Shown piece after piece: positions 1-5,577 of a DNA stretch of 6,012 nucleotides (positions within the stretch are counted from its first letter, which is position 1; each line of letters starts with the position of its first letter). The stretch lies in contig DYIG01000107.1 of NCBI GenBank assembly GCA_020723725.1, positions 1 through 6,012 on the forward strand, read 5' to 3'. Below the pieces are notes generated by a model. That model saw nothing but the letters and a program-made list of their open reading frames with translations. It was not told the DNA's origin and made no database searches. This stretch comes from Thermaerobacter marianensis. Lineage in GTDB: Bacteria > Bacillota > Sulfobacillia > DYIH01 > DYIG01. The position numbers and the translations under genes are program-made.

Positions 1-869
1 GCGCCCACTATCGCTTTGTTCGGTTGAACAGGCATGCCGGTCAACTGGGTGACCAGGCGGCTGGTGCGGTATATCTGGCGAGAGTCTATGCCAGTTTCCA
101 GGTCGTAGAAGTCACGTCGCGTGCGCAAGGCCATCACGACCTCTTCCAGGGAGCAATTCCCCGCGCGCTCGCCGATCCCGTTGACGGCACACTCCACCTG
201 GCCAGCGCCTGCGCGCACGGCGGCCAGGGAGTTGGCTACCGCCAGGCCGAGGTCGTTATGGCAGTGGACGCTGATGATGACCCTGTCCGCCCCCGGTGTA
301 TTCTCCCTGATATTGCGTATCAGGGCGCCAAATTCCTCGGGAGTCGTGTATCCGACCGTGTCAGGCACGTTAATAACGTCGGCCCCGGCGGCGATGGCAG
401 CGCCGAAGAGTTCATACAGGAATTCCGGGTCGCTGCGCGTGCAGTCCTGCGGGGAGAACTCCACTTCGTCCGCAAGGGTTCGGGCGTGGCGTATCGCTTC
501 GACAGACTGCTCGATTACTTCCTCACGTGTCTTGCGGAGGATGTGCTTGATATGGATGTCCGAACCCGACGTGAAAACGTGGATTCGTTTCCGTTTAGCC
601 GGCTGGAGCGCCTCCGCGGCGCGGTCGATATCCCCCTTGACTATGCGAGCCAGGGCACAGACGGTCGGCCCTTCTACGGCTGCGGCGATGGACCGCACGG
701 CTTCGAAATCCCCCTGCGAAGTGACGGGGAAACCGGCTTCAATCACATCGACCCCAAGGCGCGCCAATTGCCGCGCTATCTCGACCTTCTCTTCGGGCAT
801 GAGATTAACCCCGGGAGACTGCTCGCCATCCCGGAGTGTTGTGTCAAATATATAAACTCGCCTGCCCAT
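1..869 (-). CDS. leuA: 2-isopropylmalate synthase, N-terminal 289 residues (3' end beyond window)
   Basis: LeuA condenses acetyl-CoA with 2-ketoisovalerate to give 2-isopropylmalate, the first committed step of leucine synthesis in the cytoplasm. The frame is open from the ATG at 869 to the window edge. Visible in the translation are the DTTLRDGEQ motif (residues 9-17), the metal-ligand stretch VHCHND (201-206, His202 and His204) and GIGERAGN (231-238). By family knowledge, Asp14 and the two histidines hold the divalent metal in the TIM barrel. The family is usually a little over 500 residues, so the C-terminal part, including the leucine-feedback domain, lies outside the window. It follows ilvC by 15 nt, with a G-rich ribosome binding site at 879-886, and is probably the third gene of the T-box-controlled operon. 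Homocitrate and citramalate synthases share these motifs, but the operon context and overall sequence favour LeuA. Confidence 0.95.
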   Translation of the reverse strand, partial: MGRRVYIFDTTLRDGEQSPGVNLMPEEKVEIARQLARLGVDVIEAGFPVTSQGDFEAVRSIAAAVEGPTVCALARIVKGDIDRAAEALQPAKRKRIHVFTSGSDIHIKHILRKTREEVIEQSVEAIRHARTLADEVEFSPQDCTRSDPEFLYELFGAAIAAGADVINVPDTVGYTTPEEFGALIRNIRENTPGADRVIISVHCHNDLGLAVANSLAAVRAGAGQVECAVNGIGERAGNCSLEEVVMALRTRRDFYDLETGIDSRQIYRTSRLVTQLTGMPVQPNKAIVG

Positions 870-878
870 CAGGGCAAA

Positions 879-886
879 CCCCCTTT
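879..886 (-). promoter_or_regulatory. ribosome binding site of leuA
   Basis: AAAGGGGG lies 9 nt before the ATG at 869 and overlaps the ilvC stop codon. This fixes the leuA start and suggests that leuA translation is coupled to ilvC. Confidence 0.7.
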
Positions 887-1991
887 AGAGACCCGGTGAA
901 AAAGGCTCCTCTTCTGAACAGCAACAGCAACAGTCCGCATCCTCATCGGTATCAGCAATGAGCCCCTGGGCCTGGAGTTCAGCCTCGGCGCGCTCATTGG
1001 CATCCGCCAGCCATGACATCATGCGGCGTAGTTTCCGTCCCGTCTTTTCGATCGGGTGGGTGGCTCCCTGTCTGGCCAGGGCATTAAAGACCGGCCTGCC
1101 CGCCCGGTTCTCCAGGACCCATTCACGGGCGAATTCCCCACGTTGAATCTCGGCAAGGATCTTCCGGATTTCCTCGCGAGCCTTTTCGTCAATGATGCGG
1201 GGTCCGCGTGTCATGTCACCGAACTGTGCCGTATCACTTATTGAGTAGCGCATCCAGGAGATGCCGCCTTCATGTATGAGGTCAACAATAAGCTTGAGCT
1301 CATGGAGGCATTCGAAGTAGGCGACCTCTGGTTGATAACCCGCCTTGACCAGGGTCTCGAAGCCGGCCATGATCAGTTCCGTTACGCCGCCACAGAGTAC
1401 CACCTGTTCCCCGAAGAGGTCGGTTTCTGTTTCTTCTTTAAATGTGGTTTCGATAACACCCGCACGGGTACAACCAACCCCCTTGGCATAGGCCAGGGCT
1501 ACGTCCCAGGCGCGGCCTGTGTAGTCCTGATAAATCGCAACCAAGCCGGGAACGCCCGCGCCGCTGGCAACAGCCCGCCGGAAGGCGTGTCCCGGGGATT
1601 TGGGGGCTACCATATATACGTCCACGTTCTTGGGAGGTCTGATCTGGCTAAAGTGTATGTTGAACCCGTGAGAGAAGCCGATGGCCGCCCCGTCCCGGAG
1701 GTTCGGTTTGATTTCATTCTCGAACACTGACGGCTGGGTCTCATCGGGCAGCAGTATATGCACTACGTCCGCCTGGCGGACGGCGTCGGCTACCGTGGCC
1801 ACCTTGAGCCCATCGTTCTGAGCCCTCTGCCAACTGGGTCCCCCGGGCCGCAGACCGACAACGACGTTAACCCCGCTGTCATTAAGGTTCTGTGCCTGGG
1901 CGTGCCCCTGGCTGCCATAACCTATCACAGCTACCGTTTTGCCATTGAGGACACCTAGATCGGCGTCCCGGTCGTAGAAAATCCTTGCCAT
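885..1991 (-). CDS. ilvC: ketol-acid reductoisomerase (NADP+), with unusual Cys-rich acidic C-terminal tail
   Basis: IlvC carries out the Mg-dependent alkyl migration and NADPH reduction of acetolactate or acetohydroxybutyrate, the second common step of valine, leucine and isoleucine synthesis. The 368-residue product opens with a Rossmann domain (GYGSQGHAQ at 24-32). The cofactor loop carries Arg48 and Ser53, in keeping with NADPH use. SHGFNIHF (107-114) holds the conserved active-site histidine. The metal-binding knotted helical domain shows ETDLFGEQ (Asp191, Glu195), CLHELKLIVDL (Glu227, Glu231) and SISDTAQFGD (Ser252). This is the short class I form, normally about 330-340 residues. The extra roughly 35 residues include an acidic stretch with five consecutive cysteines (354-358). 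The start is supported by a strong Shine-Dalgarno inside ilvN, which it overlaps by 37 nt. The enzyme call is secure; whether the tail has a function is unknown. Confidence 0.97.
   Translation of the reverse strand: MARIFYDRDADLGVLNGKTVAVIGYGSQGHAQAQNLNDSGVNVVVGLRPGGPSWQRAQNDGLKVATVADAVRQADVVHILLPDETQPSVFENEIKPNLRDGAAIGFSHGFNIHFSQIRPPKNVDVYMVAPKSPGHAFRRAVASGAGVPGLVAIYQDYTGRAWDVALAYAKGVGCTRAGVIETTFKEETETDLFGEQVVLCGGVTELIMAGFETLVKAGYQPEVAYFECLHELKLIVDLIHEGGISWMRYSISDTAQFGDMTRGPRIIDEKAREEIRKILAEIQRGEFAREWVLENRAGRPVFNALARQGATHPIEKTGRKLRRMMSWLADANERAEAELQAQGLIADTDEDADCCCCCSEEEPFSPGL
918..932 (-). repeat. short TGT/TGC alternating tract encoding five cysteines in IlvC
   Basis: On the minus strand the codons alternate TGT TGC TGT TGC TGT, giving Cys354-Cys358 of IlvC. 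On the plus strand this reads as a short ACAGCA hexamer repeat. It could have grown by replication slippage. It is in frame, and no frameshift is needed to reach the stop at 885-887. Confidence 0.75.
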
Positions 1992-2506
1992 TCTTCTTCG
2001 TCCCCCTCCTCATTGACTGTACAGATGCAACGGGCGCCCCTGTTCAGGGCGATTTTGCCCGTTCTCACCACTTCCCTAATGCCATAGTCCTGCAGCAGTT
2101 CCAAAAGGGCATTGATTTTGTCTTCCTCGCCGCTTACTTCAATGACGAGGGTTTCCTTGCCTACGTCAATGACGTTGGCGCGAAAGACATCGACTATCTG
2201 AATGATCGCCGCACGGTTTGAGGCCTCGGCCTGGACTTTGATCAGCGCCAGTTCGCGTGAAACGGTATCTTCCTGTTTAATCGCTTCTACGTGGAGCACC
2301 TCAATCAATTTGTCCAGCTGGTTGACGACCTGTTGTACGGTGCGGTCGTCTCCTTCTATTACGATGGTCATGCGGGAAACGGCCGGGTCTTCCGTCGGTC
2401 CCACGGCGAGGCTTTCGATGTTGAACCCGCGCCGCCGGAAGAGCCCCGCTACCCTGGCCAGCACCCCTGCCCTGTTTTCCACTAGTACCGCCAGTGTTTG
2501 ACGCAT
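1955..2506 (-). CDS. ilvN: acetolactate synthase small (regulatory) subunit
   Basis: This is the regulatory subunit of acetohydroxyacid synthase, which activates the catalytic subunit IlvB and mediates valine feedback. The 183-residue product starts with an ACT domain (about residues 2-75) and has a second ACT-like C-terminal domain (about 83-158, containing GIREVVRTGKIAL). Asn11, Gly14 and Asn29 match the residues known in E. coli IlvH to matter for valine binding, so feedback inhibition is probably retained. The ATG at 2506 is chosen because AAGGGG sits 8 nt upstream; in-frame starts further upstream would lie inside the T-box leader. The last 25 or so residues, including an acidic EEGDEEE stretch (166-172), extend past the usual family end (about 160-170 residues). 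They encode the ilvC ribosome binding site and overlap ilvC. No ilvB is adjacent, so the catalytic partner must be elsewhere. Confidence 0.95.
   Translation of the reverse strand: MRQTLAVLVENRAGVLARVAGLFRRRGFNIESLAVGPTEDPAVSRMTIVIEGDDRTVQQVVNQLDKLIEVLHVEAIKQEDTVSRELALIKVQAEASNRAAIIQIVDVFRANVIDVGKETLVIEVSGEEDKINALLELLQDYGIREVVRTGKIALNRGARCICTVNEEGDEEEWQGFSTTGTPI
2002..2010 (-). promoter_or_regulatory. ribosome binding site of ilvC inside the ilvN coding region
   Basis: AGGAGGGGG lies 10 nt before the ilvC ATG at 1991, within the acidic tail codons of ilvN. Its strength decides the ilvC start and makes the 37-nt ilvN/ilvC overlap credible. Confidence 0.75.
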
Positions 2507-2514
2507 CGCTACCA

Positions 2515-2520
2515 CCCCTT
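2515..2520 (-). promoter_or_regulatory. ribosome binding site of ilvN
   Basis: AAGGGG with an 8-nt spacer precedes the ATG at 2506. It lies just downstream of the T-box terminator U-run, so it is transcribed only when the terminator is bypassed. Confidence 0.7.
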
Positions 2521-2536
2521 GAGTAAACTCATAAAC

Positions 2537-2567
2537 AAAAAACCCGCCCCCAGCAGAAGGGACGGGG
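2537..2567 (-). terminator. rho-independent terminator of the T-box switch
   Basis: In the leader RNA, CCCGUCCC (2566-2559) pairs with GGGGCGGG (2550-2543) as eight base pairs, one of them G-U, around an 8-nt loop. Six U residues follow (2542-2537). The 5' arm is shared with the antiterminator, so the two structures exclude each other. That is the expected logic of a transcription-attenuating T-box. Confidence 0.9.
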
Positions 2568-2593
2568 TAGGAACCCGTGGTACCACCCTTGTT
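2557..2593 (-). promoter_or_regulatory. T-box motif and antiterminator
   Basis: The signature AACAAGGGTGGTACC occurs at 2593-2579. It folds as a textbook antiterminator: AAGGG (2590-2586) pairs with CCCUU (2561-2557), ACGGG (2578-2574) pairs with CCCGU (2566-2562), and between them is the 7-nt bulge UGGUACC (2585-2579). The bulge start UGGU complements a tRNA ending in ACCA, that is, discriminator base A, as expected for Leu, Ile and Val tRNAs. The 3' arm overlaps the terminator 5' arm. Confidence 0.93.
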
Positions 2594-2783
2594 GAGTCTC
2601 TCTGCTGATAACGGCGTAACCGGATAAGATGACCCGGCCAAACCGGCCGCCCTTAATCCTGATAGGAAGGATTCCCTGATCGGTTTCGGGGCGGCTGCTC
2701 AGGGAGGAGTTTCAACCTGGGAGTCACCGGTTCGCACCCTCCACCGGCTCTCTGAGGACAACCCACCTTTGAAACCTTGGGCA

Positions 2784-2812
2784 ATTATAGCAGAAGTAAT
2801 CGTAATTGAGAA
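2784..2812 (-). promoter_or_regulatory. sigma-A type promoter of the ilvN-ilvC-leuA operon
   Basis: On the minus strand TTCTCA (2812-2807, four of six consensus positions) is separated by 17 nt from TATAAT (2789-2784). The -10 is preceded by TGC, making it an extended -10. Transcription would start near the A residues at 2778-2777, just before the T-box Stem I sequences. Confidence 0.75.
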
Positions 2813-2852
2813 GAGTCCCCTGAGCGGCGTAGATCGGCTAAACAGAAGGCTA

Positions 2853-2861
2853 TGCTATAAT
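2853..2861 (+). promoter_or_regulatory. extended -10 promoter of rel
   Basis: TGCTATAAT gives a perfect -10 (2856-2861) with the upstream TG dinucleotide. No convincing -35 is seen at 16-18 nt spacing, which an extended -10 can tolerate. A start near 2868 would leave a 5' untranslated region of about 29 nt before the ATG at 2897. Confidence 0.65.
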
Positions 2862-2882
2862 GTTCTGAATAATTTTTGAAAT

Positions 2883-2889
2883 GGAAAAG
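2883..2889 (+). promoter_or_regulatory. probable ribosome binding site of rel
   Basis: GGAAAAG lies 7 nt before the ATG at 2897. It is only moderately strong, but it favours 2897 over the TTG at 2876, which would sit within about 8 nt of the predicted transcript start and have no binding site. An ATG at 2903 remains possible. Confidence 0.5.
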
Positions 2890-2896
2890 ATCCGGT

Positions 2897-5119
2897 ATGG
2901 GGATGGAAGCGAGGTCCGTTGAAACGGGAGAAACCTTAACCTTTGAGGACCTGGGCCGACGTGCGAGCCGTTACCTTAGCCAAGAGGATTTGGCTTTGCT
3001 CGACAAGGCCTACAGGTTCAGCCGCCTCGCGCACGAGGGGCAGAGGAGGCGTTCCGGAGAGGAATTCATCCAACACCCGCTCAGCGTGGCTTACATTTTG
3101 ACCGACCTCGAACTCGACATCCATACCCTGGCAGCCGCGTTGCTTCACGATGTCCTGGAGGATACAGAGGTTACCGCCGAACAGATGGAGATCGAGTTCG
3201 GCAAGGAGATTACCCAGCTGGTCGACGGTGTCACCAAACTGGGGAAGTTCCAGTTCCGCACCCGCATGGAAGAACAGGCCGATAACCTGCGCAAGATGTT
3301 CCTTGCCATGGCCCGTGATATCCGCGTCATTTTGATCAAACTGGCTGACCGCCTGCACAATATGCGCACCCTTGGTTCGCTTTCAGAGGCAAAGCAACGG
3401 GAGATTGCCCAGGAAACCCTGGAAATCTTCGCCCCGCTAGCCCACCGCCTGGGGATCTTCCGGTTCAAATGGGAACTGGAAGACCTGGCCTTCCGTTACC
3501 TGGACCCGGAACACTACCACGACCTGGCGAGGCGCATCCCTATGAAGCGCCGCGAACGGGAGGAGAAAGCACGGCAGCTCATGGCCATTCTCAAAGAAAA
3601 ACTGGAGGAGGCTGGCTTAAGGGCGGACATCCAGGGCAGGGCGAAACACCTCTACAGCATCTACGGCAAGATGTCCGGGGGCCGGGATTTGGCGGAGATA
3701 TACGACCTGGTGGCCGTGCGGGTAATAGTCGACACCATCAAGGACTGCTATGCCGTCCTGGGGATAGTCCACGCCCTCTGGCACCCCATACCGGGCCGTT
3801 TCAAGGACTACATCGCCACTCCAAAATCGAACATGTATCAATCCCTGCATACCACGGTCGTGGGTCCCGACGGGGAGCCCTTTGAGATACAGATAAGGAC
3901 CGTAGAAATGCATCGCACGGCGGAATACGGCATTGCCGCCCACTGGCGCTACAAGGAAGGGGACAGGGAGCAGAACGATCTGGACCAGAAGCTCTCCTGG
4001 TTGCGCGAGATTCTGGAATGGCAGAAGGACCTCCGGGACGCACGCGAGTTCATGGATACCCTGAAGATCGATATGTTCACCGACGAGGTCTTCGTGTTCA
4101 CCCCGCGCGGCGACCTGATAGACCTCCCGGCAGGCTCCACGCCCATTGATTTTGCCTATAGGATCCACAGCGAGGTAGGGCACCGCTGCGTGGGGGCCAA
4201 GGTCAATGGCCGCATAACCCAGCTCGATACCCCCCTGAAAAACGGGGACATAGTGGAGATCCTCACCAGCAAACAGAGCCCCGGTCCCAGCCGGGACTGG
4301 CTTAACATCGCCAAGACCAGCAACGCCAAGAACCGAATCAGGCAGTGGTTCAAGCGTGAGAAACGCGAGGAGAACCTGGAAACCGGCCGTGATCTAATTG
4401 AACGGGAGATCAGGCGTAACGGCTTGGACGTAGAACAGTTGCTGAGAGAGGAATGGCTGGAAGAGGTCAGGAAAAGGTTCAATCTAACCTCTGTCGAGGA
4501 ACTCTGGGTCTCGGTCGGTTTTGGGGGCCTGACGGCTCAGCAAGTGGTCGGCAGGTTGAGGGACTTCCATATAAAGGAACAGGAGAAGCAAGCGCCCCCG
4601 CTTCAGCCGCCCCCGAGGAGGTCGCGCAAGGTCGACGGAGGGGCTGCCGCGGAAGGGATCAGGGTAAAGGGTATCGACAACATCGCCGTCCGCTTCCCGA
4701 GGTGCTGCAACCCCGTTCCCGGTGACGAGATACGTGGCTATATAACCAGGGGACGCGGCGTTTCCATACACCGCGCGGATTGCGCCAGCCTGGCCAGCCA
4801 TCTCCGGGAGGAGAGTCAGGACGGGCGTCTTATCGAGGTCAGCTGGGATGAGGTCGAGGCCCGTTACTACCCGGTGGAGATCCAAATAAACGCGCTGGAT
4901 AGGCCGGGGCTCCTGTCGGATGTTGCCCGGGCCGTGGCCGAAACCCATACGAACATCATCTACTCCCGCACCTGGGCACACCGCAACCGTGTTGCCACGA
5001 TCGACATGCTTATCGAGGTCAAGAGCCTGGACCAGCTTGATTCAATTTGCAACAGGATCGAAAAGGTCCGCGACGTCTTGAGTGTGGAGAGGGTTATACG
5101 ACAAGGGCAGGGGAAGTAA
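2897..5119 (+). CDS. relA: bifunctional (p)ppGpp synthetase/hydrolase (Rel/RelA/SpoT family)
   Basis: This enzyme makes (p)ppGpp from ATP and GTP or GDP when ribosomes stall on uncharged tRNA, and hydrolyses it otherwise. With the ATG at 2897 it has 740 residues, normal for a long RSH protein. Domains in order: the hydrolase HD domain (His60 of the HP pair, LLHDVLEDT with His84-Asp85, and KLADRLHNMRTL with Asp151) looks intact. The synthetase domain contains GRFKDY (RFKD at 301-304, the RXKD type typical of bifunctional Rel), NMYQSLHTT (Tyr314) and EIQIRT (330-335). A TGS domain (about 391-458) follows, then a helical region and a Pro/Arg-rich linker (about 564-579). The conserved-cysteine module has RCCNPVPGD (Cys603, Cys604) and HRADC (Cys629), and an ACT domain lies at about 658-733. 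Both active sites appear functional. The start codon is the main doubt (2876 TTG or 2903 ATG are alternatives). It leads a probable operon with dtd and an MBL hydrolase, divergent from the ilv operon. Confidence 0.95.
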   Translation: MGMEARSVETGETLTFEDLGRRASRYLSQEDLALLDKAYRFSRLAHEGQRRRSGEEFIQHPLSVAYILTDLELDIHTLAAALLHDVLEDTEVTAEQMEIEFGKEITQLVDGVTKLGKFQFRTRMEEQADNLRKMFLAMARDIRVILIKLADRLHNMRTLGSLSEAKQREIAQETLEIFAPLAHRLGIFRFKWELEDLAFRYLDPEHYHDLARRIPMKRREREEKARQLMAILKEKLEEAGLRADIQGRAKHLYSIYGKMSGGRDLAEIYDLVAVRVIVDTIKDCYAVLGIVHALWHPIPGRFKDYIATPKSNMYQSLHTTVVGPDGEPFEIQIRTVEMHRTAEYGIAAHWRYKEGDREQNDLDQKLSWLREILEWQKDLRDAREFMDTLKIDMFTDEVFVFTPRGDLIDLPAGSTPIDFAYRIHSEVGHRCVGAKVNGRITQLDTPLKNGDIVEILTSKQSPGPSRDWLNIAKTSNAKNRIRQWFKREKREENLETGRDLIEREIRRNGLDVEQLLREEWLEEVRKRFNLTSVEELWVSVGFGGLTAQQVVGRLRDFHIKEQEKQAPPLQPPPRRSRKVDGGAAAEGIRVKGIDNIAVRFPRCCNPVPGDEIRGYITRGRGVSIHRADCASLASHLREESQDGRLIEVSWDEVEARYYPVEIQINALDRPGLLSDVARAVAETHTNIIYSRTWAHRNRVATIDMLIEVKSLDQLDSICNRIEKVRDVLSVERVIRQGQGK
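5109..5116 (+). promoter_or_regulatory. ribosome binding site of dtd inside the end of rel
   Basis: AGGGGAAG, with its G run 7 nt before GTG 5121, lies in the last codons of rel. It supports the GTG start and suggests coupled translation. Confidence 0.65.
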
Positions 5120-5120
5120 C

Positions 5121-5564
5121 GTGCGCGCGGTCCTGCAAAGGGTTGCCAGGGGTTCGGTGCAGGTCGATAGTTTATTGGTGGGGTCCATAGAACAGGGTCT
5201 GGTCGTGCTGCTGGGTGTGGGGGCGGGTGACACCGTGGAGGATGCCCGTCAAATCGCAGAGAAGATCGTGAACCTCAGGATTTTCTCCGATGAAAGCGGC
5301 CGGTTTCAGTATTCCCTCCGGGATGTCGGCGGTGGGGTATTGGTTGTCTCTCAGTTCACCCTGTACGGTGACTGCCGCCGGGGGCGCAGGCCCGATTTCA
5401 CCGCCGCCGCCCGTCCCGCCGAGGCCTTTGCGCTGTACGACGAGTTTGTGGCGATCCTCAGGGGTATGTCCATCCAGGTGGAAACGGGCGTTTTCGGCGC
5501 GCACATGCTGGTCAGCATCGATAACGATGGACCTGTTACACTGATAATTGACTCGCGCGGTTAA
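5121..5564 (+). CDS. dtd: D-aminoacyl-tRNA deacylase (D-Tyr-tRNA deacylase)
   Basis: DTD frees tRNAs wrongly charged with D-amino acids (and glycine on tRNA-Ala) by hydrolysing the ester bond; it is a cytoplasmic homodimeric proofreading enzyme. The 147-residue product has the standard length and begins MRAVLQRV like its family. Both active-site signatures are present: SQFTLYGD (77-84, with Thr80) and NDGPVT (135-140), whose Gly-Pro pair (137-138) forms the chirality-checking cross-subunit element in characterised DTDs. GTG is chosen as the start because it gives the family N-terminus exactly and has a binding site. It begins one base after the rel stop, so the two are almost certainly co-transcribed. 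The rel-dtd pairing is common in Firmicutes. Confidence 0.96.
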   Translation: MRAVLQRVARGSVQVDSLLVGSIEQGLVVLLGVGAGDTVEDARQIAEKIVNLRIFSDESGRFQYSLRDVGGGVLVVSQFTLYGDCRRGRRPDFTAAARPAEAFALYDEFVAILRGMSIQVETGVFGAHMLVSIDNDGPVTLIIDSRG

Positions 5565-5569
5565 GGGGG
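5563..5569 (+). promoter_or_regulatory. ribosome binding site of the MBL hydrolase gene
   Basis: AAGGGGG overlaps the dtd stop codon and sits 8 nt before GTG 5578. A TTG at 5572 in the same frame is only 2 nt away, too close, so GTG 5578 is preferred. Confidence 0.6.
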
Positions 5570-5577
5570 CATTGCTG

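Larger units (their letters stand above)
2537..2778 (-). promoter_or_regulatory. T-box riboswitch leader of the ilvN-ilvC-leuA operon
   Basis: T-box leaders bind a specific tRNA. An uncharged acceptor end stabilises an antiterminator so that downstream genes are transcribed. Seen here in 5' to 3' order on the minus strand: an AGAGAG element (2753-2748) next to a CCGGU/ACCGG hairpin (2747-2743 with 2731-2727) whose loop contains GGUGCGA, as at the top of T-box Stem I. Next comes a UUGAAACUCC segment (2715-2706) that probably holds the specifier, then a stem GCCGCCC/GGGCGGC (2695-2689 with 2652-2646) with an inner AAUCCU/AGGAUU hairpin. The conserved CCGUUAUC precedes the T-box motif, and the terminator follows. 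The best specifier reading is CUC (Leu, 2709-2707), but ACU (Thr, 2710-2708) is possible from sequence alone. Leucine control fits the genes. Confidence 0.92.

Noticed and set aside
24..899. Long plus-strand open frames opposite leuA
   Set aside because: They are antisense to a clear LeuA frame with catalytic motifs, and their translations show no recognisable domain.
1272..1730. Plus-strand open frame of 152 codons opposite ilvC
   Set aside because: It is antisense to conserved IlvC sequence and has low-complexity composition typical of a GC-rich shadow frame.
2507..2641. A longer IlvN beginning at 2641, or a leader peptide
   Set aside because: The extra 45 codons run through the T-box antiterminator and terminator, have no family similarity, and the ATG at 2506 has its own binding site.
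2876..2896. TTG at 2876 as the rel start
   Set aside because: It lies about 8 nt from the transcript start predicted by the extended -10 and has no Shine-Dalgarno; 2897 fits better, though not proven.
3617..4183. Minus-strand open frame of 188 codons inside rel
   Set aside because: It is a shadow of the synthetase domain, with no binding site or recognisable motif.
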